Made by a program: the position numbers and the translations under genes
The notes under the pieces: model-generated
Databases searched by the model: none
Told to the model about the DNA's origin: nothing
What the model saw: only the letters and a program-made list of their open reading frames with translations
Shown here: one piece after another, positions 51,966-61,318 of the stretch
Layout: every line of letters begins with the position of its first letter
Numbering within the stretch: the first letter of the stretch is position 1
Source: Neobacillus rhizophilus
GTDB lineage: Bacteria > Bacillota > Bacilli > Bacillales > Cytobacillaceae
Length of the DNA stretch: 64,000 nucleotides
Direction: 5' to 3'
NCBI RefSeq assembly: GCF_018343535.1
Contig: NZ_JAGYPF010000001.1
Span: 992,001 to 1,056,000, forward strand

Positions 51966-53291
51966 TTAGTGCACATTAAATTCCTCAAGCAGCATTTTTT
52001 CTGTTTGGGGCATAGTTAGACCCAGATGCCAGCAGCCCATTCCAGCTAATCCATATTGACGAACAAGACGGAACTTAACAAGCAGGCTTCGTGGGTCCTC
52101 AAACCATACTTCATGGTGATTTCCTTTTTTGTCAATATAACGGAACCAAGGCGCAGCAGCATTTTCATCATAGTGAACTTGACTTTGATAACCAGTATAC
52201 AAGTCAATGGCATGTTGGGTGGAATAAGCAGAGCCTGATCGCTTATTAGTTCCGATAACCCAGTCATAGGCATATTGAGGAATTCCAAGCATCAACTTTG
52301 ATTTATCTACAACTGAAACGGCATAATCAAGGGTTGCTTTTACTTTGTCTATTGGAGCAATCGGACCTGAGGGCCCCCCTGGCCAATGCCAATCATAAGT
52401 CATTAAAAACATTTTATCTAGGTATTTCCCAAGCGTTCGGTAATCATAGGCTGTAGAATAAGCTGGAATTTGATCTCCTTCTTTTGGAGGCACCGCCATC
52501 ATAACTTCCATTCCTGCTGGATGCAGCTTTGCAGCTAATTCCTCAATAAACTGGTTAAGGTTCGCCCGATCTTTTGTCTTTACTTGTTCAAAGTCAATGA
52601 CTATTCCTTTATAGTCATGACTATCTAAAAGAGCATAAATATTTTTAACAAATTTCTGCCTTAACCAAGGAGTGCTTATTAATTTATGAGTAAGATTCGG
52701 ATCAAATCCCTTTTCGCTTAGATTTGTAAGAGTTGCGAATGGCGGGAGGTTCTCTTTCCACGCAATCTTATGTGACTGGTTTTCAGGCGTTTCGATGATG
52801 TTTCCTTGTTCGTCAGAGCGATACTCAAACACGAAAATACTACTAAGAGTACTTTTATAATTTTTCAGCATCCAAGCATTAGAATTCTTATCTTTTGGAA
52901 CAAAGTAGGTACCTGTCCAAATGTTCATTTTCGGCGGTCGAGGAATACTCAATTTCTGTCTTGGAAAAATCACACGACTTTTTAAACCATTTTGCCGCAT
53001 CAATGTTTCCTCACTAATGGCGTGACGATTAGCTATTTCCCAAACACTTTCACCAGGTTGAACTATATAGTTCGCCTCGGGTATTAACAATGCTTGACCT
53101 AGGACTAGTTGGGCATTTTTAGCTAAACCATTTAGCTCAGCCAGATTGTCTTTGTTAATTTGGTACTGTTTCGAAATTTTGGACAGGCTGTCGCCATATT
53201 TCACTTCATGGATTACTTGGGCATAAGTTGAAATGGGAATCATTAAAATCATAAAAACTAAAATAAAGATAAAAAATAGTTTTTTAATCAC
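51966..53291 (-). CDS. LysM-GH18 spore cortex-lytic/germination glycosidase (SleL/YaaH-like)
   Basis: The protein has 441 residues. A signal peptide (about 1-24) precedes two LysM domains (about 27-70 and 73-117: VKYGDSLSKISKQYQINKDN and VQPGESVWEIANRHAISEET). A glycoside hydrolase 18 barrel (about 125-435) follows, with the catalytic segment YKGIVIDFEQV and MFLMTYDWHWPGGPSGPIAP. Members such as SleL and YaaH act as N-acetylglucosaminidases on modified cortex during germination. It lies next to cdaS, also a spore gene, and they may be expressed together. Confidence 0.9.
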   Translation of the reverse strand: MIKKLFFIFILVFMILMIPISTYAQVIHEVKYGDSLSKISKQYQINKDNLAELNGLAKNAQLVLGQALLIPEANYIVQPGESVWEIANRHAISEETLMRQNGLKSRVIFPRQKLSIPRPPKMNIWTGTYFVPKDKNSNAWMLKNYKSTLSSIFVFEYRSDEQGNIIETPENQSHKIAWKENLPPFATLTNLSEKGFDPNLTHKLISTPWLRQKFVKNIYALLDSHDYKGIVIDFEQVKTKDRANLNQFIEELAAKLHPAGMEVMMAVPPKEGDQIPAYSTAYDYRTLGKYLDKMFLMTYDWHWPGGPSGPIAPIDKVKATLDYAVSVVDKSKLMLGIPQYAYDWVIGTNKRSGSAYSTQHAIDLYTGYQSQVHYDENAAAPWFRYIDKKGNHHEVWFEDPRSLLVKFRLVRQYGLAGMGCWHLGLTMPQTEKMLLEEFNVH

Positions 53292-53320
53292 AAGGAACCT
53301 CCTTAATATTTAATAGATCT

Positions 53321-53956
53321 TTAATGAAGTTCAAATTTAATGGGTTGAGTTGTGTTAATTGGATATAGCTTCCCTTTTAATGCAAATGAAATTTTTCCCG
53401 TTTCTTCGGATACAACCAATGCTAGCGCATCACTTCGCTCTGAAATACCAAGAGCTGCTCGATGCCGTGTTCCAAGTTTTTTTTCTTCAATTATAATTGT
53501 TGTTAATGGAAGGACATTTCCTGCCGATACAACGTGGTTTCCCCGAATTAAAACAGCCCCATCATGCAGTGGATTGCCCGGGTAAAAAATCGATTCCAAT
53601 AATTTAGGTGTTACTATTGCTCCTATTGTTGTACCTTTTTGAATAATAGGCTCGACCAAATCACAACGTTCAACAACAATTAAGGCGCCATGCCTGTGTT
53701 TCGATAGGTGTTGAGCAGCAGTGGATAAATGTTCATAAGTGTCTGTAAAAGATGATAAATAGCAATTCAAATAAAAAGAAGCAGCCATTGATTCAATTTC
53801 CATTAGATGTTCTTTAACATCCTCAAGACTTCCCAATACACAAAAATTTTCGTTGCCCAGAATTTCTAAATTGGATTGGAGCATAAGAATCAGTTGTTGA
53901 ATGCCATCTTCTAAATTTTGTTTCATAGGTGAAAAGTCACAATTATTGCTGTCCAT
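53321..53956 (-). CDS. cdaS: Sporulation-type diadenylate cyclase CdaS
   Basis: CdaS joins two ATP into c-di-AMP. The protein has 211 residues. The N-terminal two-helix autoinhibitory part (about 1-65) is followed by the DAC (DisA_N) domain with LHDGAVLIRGNHVVSAG and LGTRHRAALGISERSDALALVVSEETG, the DGA and RHR catalytic motifs. The N-terminal helices and length match the forespore-specific CdaS (YojJ) of B. subtilis rather than membrane-bound CdaA. It sits 30 bp upstream of the LysM-GH18 gene in the same direction, so a sporulation operon is likely. Confidence 0.94.
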   Translation of the reverse strand: MDSNNCDFSPMKQNLEDGIQQLILMLQSNLEILGNENFCVLGSLEDVKEHLMEIESMAASFYLNCYLSSFTDTYEHLSTAAQHLSKHRHGALIVVERCDLVEPIIQKGTTIGAIVTPKLLESIFYPGNPLHDGAVLIRGNHVVSAGNVLPLTTIIIEEKKLGTRHRAALGISERSDALALVVSEETGKISFALKGKLYPINTTQPIKFELH

Positions 53957-54152
53957 TTACAATCACTCCATATCCGTTTTTACTTCAGGACTTACATATG
54001 TATAGTGGAAAATGCCCAAAACAAAAGCATATATTAAAAAAAACAAATAAGATTGTTTTGAAATAACAAAATCTCCATTTTAATTTAGAAATAGTATTTG
54101 TTAGTTACTTTGTTTATATAAATCGGAAATTTAAAACCAAACCAATAATTAA

Positions 54153-54187
54153 AAACACCCTTATCTTCAATTAAGACAAGGATGTTT
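54153..54187 (-). terminator. Terminator of the pentose-phosphate operon
   Basis: AAACA-x-CCTT-x-TCTT pairs with AAGA-x-AAGG-x-TGTTT, followed on the minus strand by TTTTTAATT. It lies just after pgi. Confidence 0.75.
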
Positions 54188-54199
54188 CTTATGTTCCAA

Positions 54200-55537
54200 T
54201 TATTTAGAAATGCGTTTTAGTAATTCTGCTTTTTCCGCTTCAAATCCTGGCTTGCCCAGAAGTGCAAACATATTCTTTTTATATGCTTCAACTCCTGGCT
54301 GGTCAAAAGGATTAACTCCCATTAGCAAACCGCTTATTCCACATGCCTTTTCGAAGAAATAAACCATTTCACCGAAGGTATACTCATTTAATTGATCCAG
54401 CTCTACGGATAGGTTAGGAACTCCTCCATCAACATGGGCTAAAACCGTACCTTGTGCAGCATTCTTATTGACATAGTCCATTGTTTTACCAGCAAGATAG
54501 TTTAAGCCATCCAGATCAGCGGCCTCTTCCTTAAGGGTAATATCTAGTTTAGGTGCTTTTACGGATATAACAGTTTCAATAAGGTCACGGCGTCCTTCTT
54601 GAACATATTGTCCCATGGAGTGAAGATCAGTGGAGAAATCGACAGAAGCTGGATAAAGTCCTTTTTGGTCCTTTCCTTCACTTTCGCCAAATAATTGTTT
54701 CCACCATTCTGAAACATAATGAAGAGATGGTTCAAAATTCACTAGCAGTTCTATCGATTTTCCTTTTCGATAAAGAGCATTTCTGACTGAAGCATACTGA
54801 TAACTTTGATTTTCTGCCAAGTTCGGGTTATTATATTTATCCGCAGCAGCTGCGGCGCCTGCCATCATTTTATCAATATCTAATCCTGCAGTTGCAATTG
54901 GTAATAATCCTACTGCGGTTAAAACAGAATATCTGCCGCCGACATCATCAGGAATGACAAAGGTTTCATATCCTTCTTCATCAGCAAGTGTTTTTAAGGC
55001 ACCTTTAGCTCGATCAGTAGTCGCATAAATACGTTTTTTCGCTTCTTCTTTCCCGTACTTTTTCTCCAAATAATCCCTGAAAATACGGAACGCAATAGCA
55101 GGCTCTGTAGTTGTACCTGATTTTGAGATGACATTGACCGAAATATCTTTGTCCTTAATCACATCAAATAAATGGGTCAGATATGTAGGACTAATATTTT
55201 GTCCAGCAAAATAAATTTCTGTTTTGTCATCCATTTGGTTATGAAACGTATGAGATAGCGCTTCAATAGCAGCTCTAGCACCAAGATAGGAGCCACCGAT
55301 TCCGATGACGATTAAAGCATCTGAATTACTGCGTATTCTTTCAGCTGCCGCTTTGATACGCGCAAATTCTGCTTTATCGTAGTTATGCGGTAAATCTACC
55401 CAACCAAGGTAGTCAGATCCCGGTCCTTTTTTCTCATGAAGCATTTCATGGGCAGCTTTTACAAAATTACTTAAATAATCTACCTCATGCTGCTGCATGA
55501 AAGATAATGTATTAGAATAATCAAAAGTAATAGACAT
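54200..55537 (-). CDS. pgi: Glucose-6-phosphate isomerase
   Basis: Pgi interconverts glucose-6-phosphate and fructose-6-phosphate. The protein has 445 residues. Signatures include [36 protein letters not shown] and [22 protein letters not shown]. It is the last gene of the operon, 77 bp after tal with a hairpin in between. Placing pgi here lets the cell recycle fructose-6-phosphate made by GlpX, Tal and Tkt back into Zwf. Confidence 0.97.
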   Translation of the reverse strand: MSITFDYSNTLSFMQQHEVDYLSNFVKAAHEMLHEKKGPGSDYLGWVDLPHNYDKAEFARIKAAAERIRSNSDALIVIGIGGSYLGARAAIEALSHTFHNQMDDKTEIYFAGQNISPTYLTHLFDVIKDKDISVNVISKSGTTTEPAIAFRIFRDYLEKKYGKEEAKKRIYATTDRAKGALKTLADEEGYETFVIPDDVGGRYSVLTAVGLLPIATAGLDIDKMMAGAAAAADKYNNPNLAENQSYQYASVRNALYRKGKSIELLVNFEPSLHYVSEWWKQLFGESEGKDQKGLYPASVDFSTDLHSMGQYVQEGRRDLIETVISVKAPKLDITLKEEAADLDGLNYLAGKTMDYVNKNAAQGTVLAHVDGGVPNLSVELDQLNEYTFGEMVYFFEKACGISGLLMGVNPFDQPGVEAYKKNMFALLGKPGFEAEKAELLKRISK

Positions 55538-55565
55538 ACGTTTGTTCTCCTCTTCAGTTTATTTA

Positions 55566-55598
55566 TGTAAGGGCGTTAAGTCGAAAAATAACGCCCTT
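55566..55598 (-). promoter_or_regulatory. Intercistronic hairpin between tal and pgi
   Basis: TAAGGGCGTTA pairs perfectly with TAACGCCCTTA around about 11 bases. There is no T-tract on the minus strand, so it is not a normal terminator. It could stabilise the upstream mRNA or reduce pgi expression. Confidence 0.55.
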
Positions 55599-55614
55599 AG
55601 GCTTTTAATCGTTT

Positions 55615-56274
55615 TTATACAGTTTTCCAGTCAGCTGCAAACTTTTCTAGTCCTTGGTCTGTTAAAGGATGTTTTGATAATTGTTCAATAACCTTAAATG
55701 GTATGGTTGCAATATGAGCTCCAGCCATTGCCACACGAGTCACATGGTCTGGATGGCGGACAGATGCAGCAATAATTTGTGCATCCAAGTTTTGAACTCG
55801 GAACAACTCAGCAATTTTCGCAACAAGTTGGACACCATCTTCATTGATATCATCTAATCGGCCTAAGAATGGTGAAACATAGGTTGCGCCTGCGCGTGCA
55901 GCCAATAATGCTTGGTTCACACTAAAAATAAGGGTAACATTCGTTTTAACACCTTTTTTAGTTAGATAACGGCAAGCCTCTAAGCCATCGAGGGTCATTG
56001 GAAGCTTAATCGTTATATTTTTATCGCCGCCATTAATTTTGATGAGCTCGTTTGCTTCCGCAATCATTTGTTCAGCTGTCAGAGCATTAGGTGTTACTTC
56101 AGCGGAGACAGACTCTACCTCTGGTACGGCATTAAGAATCTCAGCAATCCGATCTTCAAATTTGACGCCTTCTTTCGCTACTAAAGAAGGGTTGGTGGTT
56201 ACACCTGATAATACGCCAATCTTATAGGCTTTTTTGATTTCATCTAAGTTTGCAGTATCAATAAAAAATTTCAT
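55615..56274 (-). CDS. tal: Transaldolase (TalC/fructose-6-phosphate aldolase-like)
   Basis: The protein has 219 residues of the short transaldolase class: [33 protein letters not shown], then [15 protein letters not shown] with the Schiff-base lysine in the TIKLPMT strand. [11 protein letters not shown] and [19 protein letters not shown] also fit. It transfers dihydroxyacetone units between sedoheptulose-7-phosphate and glyceraldehyde-3-phosphate. It lies 35 bp after gnd. Confidence 0.96.
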   Translation of the reverse strand: MKFFIDTANLDEIKKAYKIGVLSGVTTNPSLVAKEGVKFEDRIAEILNAVPEVESVSAEVTPNALTAEQMIAEANELIKINGGDKNITIKLPMTLDGLEACRYLTKKGVKTNVTLIFSVNQALLAARAGATYVSPFLGRLDDINEDGVQLVAKIAELFRVQNLDAQIIAASVRHPDHVTRVAMAGAHIATIPFKVIEQLSKHPLTDQGLEKFAADWKTV

Positions 56275-56309
56275 GGTATTTTTCCTCCAGATTTAATTTA
56301 GTATTTTTT

Positions 56310-57203
56310 TTAATTCTTTTCGACAACATGTCCGCCAAATTCATTTCTTAACGCCGCTACCACTTTTCCTGTAAAGGTGTCATCCTCTAGGGAGCGATAA
56401 CGCATTAATAATGACATGGCAATAACTGGCGTAGCAGTCTTAAGATCTAATGCTGCTTCTACAGTCCATTTTCCTTCACCTGAGGAATGCATAATCCCTT
56501 TAATTTCTTCCAAGTTTGGATATTTAGAAAATGCATTTTCGGTTAATTCCATCAGCCATGAACGTATAACAGATCCATTATTCCAAACTCTTGCGACCTT
56601 TTCGTAATCAAAATCAAATTCGCTTTTCTCCAGCACTTCAAAGCCTTCGCCTATCGCAGCCATCATGGCATACTCGATGCCATTATGAACCATTTTCAAG
56701 AAATGCCCGCTGCCAACTTTACCCGCATATAAGAAGCCATTCTTAACAGCAGTATCTTTAAAAATAGGCTCCACCACCTCCCAGGCATCAGGGTCTCCGC
56801 CGATCATATAACAAGCTCCATTGCGAGCACCTTCCATACCGCCTGATGTCCCTGCATCCATAAACCTTACACCATGTGCAGCCAGTTCATTATACCGGCG
56901 GATTGATTCTTTATAATGGGAATTACCTGCTTCGATCACAATATCCCCCTTTTCCAAAAATGGTGTGATTTCACCAATTACGGAATCTACAACCGCATGA
57001 GGGACCATAATCCACAAAATTCTTGGATGTTCTAAGGACTGAACGAGTTCTTTATAACTTGATACACCGACAGCTCCATATTCTTTCATATTTTCTACTG
57101 CACTTGGATTTACATCATATGCTGCCACTTCATGATGGTGGTCGATTAAATTTTGTCCCAAGTTTAAGCCCATTTTTCCTAAACCAATAAGTCCAACCTT
57201 CAT
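56310..57203 (-). CDS. gnd: 6-phosphogluconate dehydrogenase, YqeC/GndA short type
   Basis: The enzyme oxidatively decarboxylates 6-phosphogluconate to ribulose-5-phosphate. At 297 residues it equals the short B. subtilis YqeC type, which lacks the C-terminal dimer arm of long Gnd. The dinucleotide fold GLIGLGKMGLNLGQNL is intact; DAGTSGGMEGARNGACYMIGG and KMVHNGIEYAMMAAIGEGFE hold substrate and catalytic residues. ATG 57203 has GGAGG upstream; a start at 57218 overlaps that ribosome site. The cofactor (NAD or NADP) cannot be decided by eye. Confidence 0.95.
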   Translation of the reverse strand: MKVGLIGLGKMGLNLGQNLIDHHHEVAAYDVNPSAVENMKEYGAVGVSSYKELVQSLEHPRILWIMVPHAVVDSVIGEITPFLEKGDIVIEAGNSHYKESIRRYNELAAHGVRFMDAGTSGGMEGARNGACYMIGGDPDAWEVVEPIFKDTAVKNGFLYAGKVGSGHFLKMVHNGIEYAMMAAIGEGFEVLEKSEFDFDYEKVARVWNNGSVIRSWLMELTENAFSKYPNLEEIKGIMHSSGEGKWTVEAALDLKTATPVIAMSLLMRYRSLEDDTFTGKVVAALRNEFGGHVVEKN

Positions 57204-57256
57204 TATGTTTTCCTCCAATTGAATATGAATATTTTGCTATATTTTATTTACCCTTC

Positions 57257-59257
57257 TTAGGAAGGATTTAGGACGCTTTTTGAGATACGGACTACATTAT
57301 CTGTCGTAAAACCAAACTCTTTCATGACTGCAGTTCCATCGCCTGAGGCACCAAATGTCTCAATTGAAAGGATTTTTCCTTCAAATCCAACAAACCGTTC
57401 CCAGCCAAGTGAAATACCCATTTCAATGGCAACACGTTTTGAATTCGATGAAGGGAGTACCGCTTCTTTATATTCTTTAGCTTGCTGGCTAAACAATTCC
57501 CAACTTGGCATTGAAACAACGCGAACAGAAATATTTTCCTTTTCAAGTTCTGCTTTTGCGTTCACTGCTAAGGTCACCTCTGAACCAGTAGCAATTAAAA
57601 TGACATCTGGTGATGAAGTTGTTTCTGCTAATACATAAGCTCCTCTAGATAGGTTCTCTAGATTTGCTTTTGTTTCATTAAACACTGGCAAGTTTTGGCG
57701 GCTAAGAATCAATGCAACAGGTCCCTCTGTTTGCTGGAGTGCATATGCCCAAGCACTTGCTGTTTCATTTGCATCTGTTGGTCTAATAACCGTTAAGCCC
57801 GGAATGGAACGAAGTGCTGCCAGATGTTCAACCGGTTCATGTGTAGGCCCATCCTCTCCAACTGCAATGGAATCATGTGTAAATACATAGGTCACTGGCA
57901 GCTTTGATAATGCCGCCAGGCGGATAGACGGACGAAGATAATCATTAAAGACAAAGAATGTACTTACAAAAGGTTTTATACCGCCATGATAGGCCATACC
58001 ATTGGCTGCAGCGCCCATTGCATGTTCACGAACTCCAAAGTAAACATTGCGCGCACCGTATGATTCAACGGCGTAAATTTGTTCCCCTTTTATTTCCGTC
58101 ATCGTTGAATGGGATAAGTCTGCACTTCCACCAAATATCGCTGGAACAGATATCACATAATGGTTGATGGCTTCTCCGCTGGCCACACGTGTTGAAACAG
58201 CTTTTCCTGTATCAAAGGTTAAAATATCTTTTGCATCAATCAAAACTTTTCCTTCTATAGCATTTGTTAATTGATTGGCTAATTCTGGGTAGGCTTGCTT
58301 ATAGGATTCGAACAAGCTCATCCAGCTTTGTTCAGCATCAATCCCTTTACGCTTTAATTGTGCAAAATGCTCTTTTACTTCTTCTGGAACATAGAAATCT
58401 TCTTCATAAAGCCAGTTATAGGCTTGTTTGGTTGCTTTTCCTTCTTCTGCCCCCAGTGGTGCTCCATGTGCTTTATTTGTTCCCGCCACCTTTGGACTTC
58501 CATATCCAATAATCGTTCTGATTTCAATCAAGCTTGGCTGATCTGTATTTTGTTTGGCTGCTTCAATGGCTTCAGAAATGGCTTCGATGTCATTTCCATC
58601 TTCTACTCTTAAATAGTGCCAGTGTGCTGATTCTACTCTTTTCTCAATATTTTCAGAGAACGAAACGTTTAACTCCCCATCCAGAGAAATATCATTTGAA
58701 TCATATAGTACAATCAATTTCCCAAGTTTCATGTGACCAGCCATCGACATCGCTTCATAGGAGATTCCTTCCATTAAATCGCCATCACCAACTAACGCAT
58801 AAGTATAATGATCAATAACCGGATGTCCCTCTTTATTAAACTTTGCTGCTAAATGTGCTTCTGCCATTGCCATTCCAACTGCGTTTGCAATTCCTTGGCC
58901 TAATGGACCTGTGGTTGCTTCTACTCCCTGTGTATGACCGAATTCAGGATGACCTGGCGTTCTGCTGTTTAACTTCCTAAAGTTTTTCAAATCATCAATG
59001 GTGACATTATAGCCGGCTAAATGAAGCATGCTATACAGCAAACTTGATCCATGGCCCGCCGATAAAACAAAGCGGTCCCGGTTAAACCATTTTGGGTTTT
59101 CAGGGTTGTGTTGAAGATGATTTGCCCATAATGCATACGTCATTGGCGCTGCCCCCATCGGGAGACCAGGATGACCTGAATTTGCTGCATTAATTGCATC
59201 AATTGATAAAGTACGAATGGTAGTAACGGATAGATTTTCAATGTTTTGTGACATCAT
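57257..59257 (-). CDS. tkt: Transketolase
   Basis: Transketolase moves two-carbon units between sugar phosphates using thiamine diphosphate. The protein has 666 residues. Motifs are [34 protein letters not shown] (ThDP/metal site GDG-X-N-like), [17 protein letters not shown] and [26 protein letters not shown] precedes a double ATG. It sits between zwf and gnd, 20-50 bp from each, in one operon. Confidence 0.97.
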   Translation of the reverse strand: MMSQNIENLSVTTIRTLSIDAINAANSGHPGLPMGAAPMTYALWANHLQHNPENPKWFNRDRFVLSAGHGSSLLYSMLHLAGYNVTIDDLKNFRKLNSRTPGHPEFGHTQGVEATTGPLGQGIANAVGMAMAEAHLAAKFNKEGHPVIDHYTYALVGDGDLMEGISYEAMSMAGHMKLGKLIVLYDSNDISLDGELNVSFSENIEKRVESAHWHYLRVEDGNDIEAISEAIEAAKQNTDQPSLIEIRTIIGYGSPKVAGTNKAHGAPLGAEEGKATKQAYNWLYEEDFYVPEEVKEHFAQLKRKGIDAEQSWMSLFESYKQAYPELANQLTNAIEGKVLIDAKDILTFDTGKAVSTRVASGEAINHYVISVPAIFGGSADLSHSTMTEIKGEQIYAVESYGARNVYFGVREHAMGAAANGMAYHGGIKPFVSTFFVFNDYLRPSIRLAALSKLPVTYVFTHDSIAVGEDGPTHEPVEHLAALRSIPGLTVIRPTDANETASAWAYALQQTEGPVALILSRQNLPVFNETKANLENLSRGAYVLAETTSSPDVILIATGSEVTLAVNAKAELEKENISVRVVSMPSWELFSQQAKEYKEAVLPSSNSKRVAIEMGISLGWERFVGFEGKILSIETFGASGDGTAVMKEFGFTTDNVVRISKSVLNPS

Positions 59258-59279
59258 TTATTTTTCCTCCTGGATATTC

Positions 59280-60782
59280 TTAGGTGTGTAGTACCTTTTC
59301 CTTGCTTTCTTGAATTGTTTCATTGAGCCACCATTTAAAGCCATTTTCCAAAAGCAATAAATCAGCTGCAACAGGACCATAAGAACCTGAATTGTATTCA
59401 TAGAGCGGTACTCGATTGTCCTCGAATGCATTCAGAATCGGCTGAACCCATTCCCATGACAATTCAACTTCCGTCCAATGAGCAAAGAAAGTAGAATCTC
59501 CATTAAAAGCATCATAAATAAGTCTTTCATACGCTTCAGGTACTCCAAATTCTGTTTGTTCCTTCGAAAAATCAATCTTAACAGGTTCTACTTTTCCATT
59601 GTTCAATGGGTTTTTACTGTTTAATTGGAAAGAAATATTTTCATTAGGATTGATTTCAATAACCAATAAGTTAGGATCCATTTGAGAATTTTTATATTGG
59701 TGGTTCGCATTATTTTTGAATTCGATGACAATCCGCGTTGATTTTTCCTTCATTCTCTTTCCTGTGCGGATGTAAAAAGGAACCCCAGCCCAAGATGGAT
59801 TATCAATCCACAAACGAGCAGCAACAAATGTATCTGTGGTGGAAGAAGGATTGACTCCTGGCTCTCCTAAATACCCAGGTACATACTGACCATTTACCTC
59901 TCCAGAAATGTATTGCCCGCGGACAATATCATTTTGAACATCTTCTTCTTTTAAAGGACGCAGTGACTCCATGACCTTCTGCTTCATCTTTCTTATTTCT
60001 GCAGCATTGATTTTTTCGGGTGTATCCATCGCTGTCATCATCAGAATTTGCAGCAAATGGTTTTGAACCATATCGCGTATTGCTCCTGCATGATCGTAAT
60101 AGCCTGCTCTCTTTTCTACCCCAACCGTCTCACTTGCTGTAATTTGGACATTGGCAATATGTTTTTTACTCCAAAGGGACTGTAGAATCGGGTTTGCATA
60201 TGACAAAGCTTCGAGATTTTGAACCATTGGCTTACCTAAGTAATGGTCGATTCGATAGATTTCCTCTTCCGCAAAGGCACGGCTTAGTTTTTCATTCAGT
60301 TCACGTGCAGATTGGAGATCATGGCCAAATGGCTTTTCAATGATTAATCTTTTCCAGCCTTTTGTCTGACCAAGCCCGCTATTTTTTATATTTAAGGCAA
60401 TGGTGTCAAAAAACTCTGGTGCTACTGAAAGATAAAACATCCGATTTTCTTCTAAATTTAGCTCCTCTTCACGCTGCTTCACTAACTGAAGTAAAGCTTG
60501 AAAATCTTCTTTGCGGTTAACATCCAACTTACTGTAGCGGAAGTCATCTAAAAATTCTCCCATACTCGCTGCATCATGTTCTAAGCGGCGTGAAAAATCC
60601 AAGACAGATTCTTTTACTTTTTCTTGGAATTCTCGGTGGGATAGATCTCCTCTACCGAGTCCGATAATGGAAATGGACTTTGGTAATTTTTGATCAACAT
60701 ACAAATTGTATAGTGCAGGGAAAATTTTCCTCTTTGCTAAATCCCCTGTTGCTCCAAATAAGACAAAGGTCATTGATTCCAT
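59280..60782 (-). CDS. zwf: Glucose-6-phosphate 1-dehydrogenase
   Basis: Zwf oxidises glucose-6-phosphate and makes NADPH, the first step of the oxidative pentose-phosphate route. The product has 500 residues from ATG 60782, which has GGGGGAAAG upstream; ATG 60797 would add five. The coenzyme fold FVLFGATGDLAKRKIFPALY, the substrate site RIDHYLGKPMVQN and EKPFGHDLQSARELN are clear. It is the second gene of an operon led by a 44-residue BA3454-type gene; NADPH made here can supply the quinone reductases and thiol systems. Confidence 0.97.
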   Translation of the reverse strand: MESMTFVLFGATGDLAKRKIFPALYNLYVDQKLPKSISIIGLGRGDLSHREFQEKVKESVLDFSRRLEHDAASMGEFLDDFRYSKLDVNRKEDFQALLQLVKQREEELNLEENRMFYLSVAPEFFDTIALNIKNSGLGQTKGWKRLIIEKPFGHDLQSARELNEKLSRAFAEEEIYRIDHYLGKPMVQNLEALSYANPILQSLWSKKHIANVQITASETVGVEKRAGYYDHAGAIRDMVQNHLLQILMMTAMDTPEKINAAEIRKMKQKVMESLRPLKEEDVQNDIVRGQYISGEVNGQYVPGYLGEPGVNPSSTTDTFVAARLWIDNPSWAGVPFYIRTGKRMKEKSTRIVIEFKNNANHQYKNSQMDPNLLVIEINPNENISFQLNSKNPLNNGKVEPVKIDFSKEQTEFGVPEAYERLIYDAFNGDSTFFAHWTEVELSWEWVQPILNAFEDNRVPLYEYNSGSYGPVAADLLLLENGFKWWLNETIQESKEKVLHT

Positions 60783-60965
60783 GCTTCTTTCCCCCATGTT
60801 CGTCTTTTCTACCTGTGGACTTTCGTGATAATCTTTTTATGACGATTGATTGAAATGACAGCTTCTGCCATTCCAACAAATATAAACTACAGCTTTTTCT
60901 CCAACTTCTTTTTTCATTCAAGGCCTTCTGTCCCTTTTTCATTTAAAGATCTGGAGATTCATTTT

Positions 60966-61100
60966 TTAATTTAGCCATTGTTTCTTAATTTGCTCTTGTG
61001 CGATATGCAAAATTTGTTTTTCAGGTGTGTCCTTGTTGACAATTACATTGGTTAAATAATTTTTTCCTTTATAATTTAATTTCACTGTCACTTCTATCAT
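60966..61100 (-). CDS. BA3454-type small stress protein
   Basis: This 44-residue protein begins MIEVTVKLNYKGKNYLTNVI and continues with a charged helix TPEKQILHIAQEQIKKQW. It resembles the tiny BA3454 family stress-response proteins of the B. cereus group, whose biochemical role is unknown. AGGGGTG lies six bases before the ATG. It is the first gene after the promoter that serves the zwf-tkt-gnd-tal-pgi operon; about 180 bp separate it from zwf, with no terminator visible. Confidence 0.75.
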   Translation of the reverse strand: MIEVTVKLNYKGKNYLTNVIVNKDTPEKQILHIAQEQIKKQWLN

Positions 61101-61172
61101 TTGTTTCACCCCTAACCTTTTTAAATTCCACACTTTGATAACTTTTATTTAAAAGGAACTTAAAATATCCTT

Positions 61173-61218
61173 GGTTACTTTACGTAACCATAATATCTCT
61201 TACATAAATTATCGTCAA
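61173..61218 (-). promoter_or_regulatory. Promoter of the pentose-phosphate operon with DUF24-type operator
   Basis: On the minus strand TTGACG (61213-61218), 17 bp, TATTAT (61190-61195), directly abutted by the palindrome at 61173-61189, plus strand GGTTACTTTACGTAACC. This contains a perfect TTAC-N5-GTAA, the known CatR operator, at the expected transcription start. Fifteen of 17 bases match the glpX palindrome in the same position. Confidence 0.8.
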
Positions 61219-61224
61219 GTGAAG

Positions 61225-61242
61225 TATCTCGAATTTGAGATA
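61225..61242. promoter_or_regulatory. MhqR box upstream of the pentose-phosphate promoter
   Basis: TATCTCGAATTTGAGATA matches 17 of 18 bases of the MhqR box core and is the best such site in the window. It lies six bases upstream of the -35. Confidence 0.75.
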
Positions 61243-61273
61243 TTTTTTTGTCGGCGTGTGATTTGGAAATAAT

Positions 61274-61306
61274 AAAAAAAAGCGATCAAAACCGATCGCT
61301 TTTTTT
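61274..61306 (-). terminator. Terminator of the subtilase gene
   Basis: AAAAAAAGCGATC pairs with GATCGCTTTTTT around a six-base loop, just after the protease stop. Confidence 0.92.
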
Positions 61307-61318
61307 GGTTCATTATTA

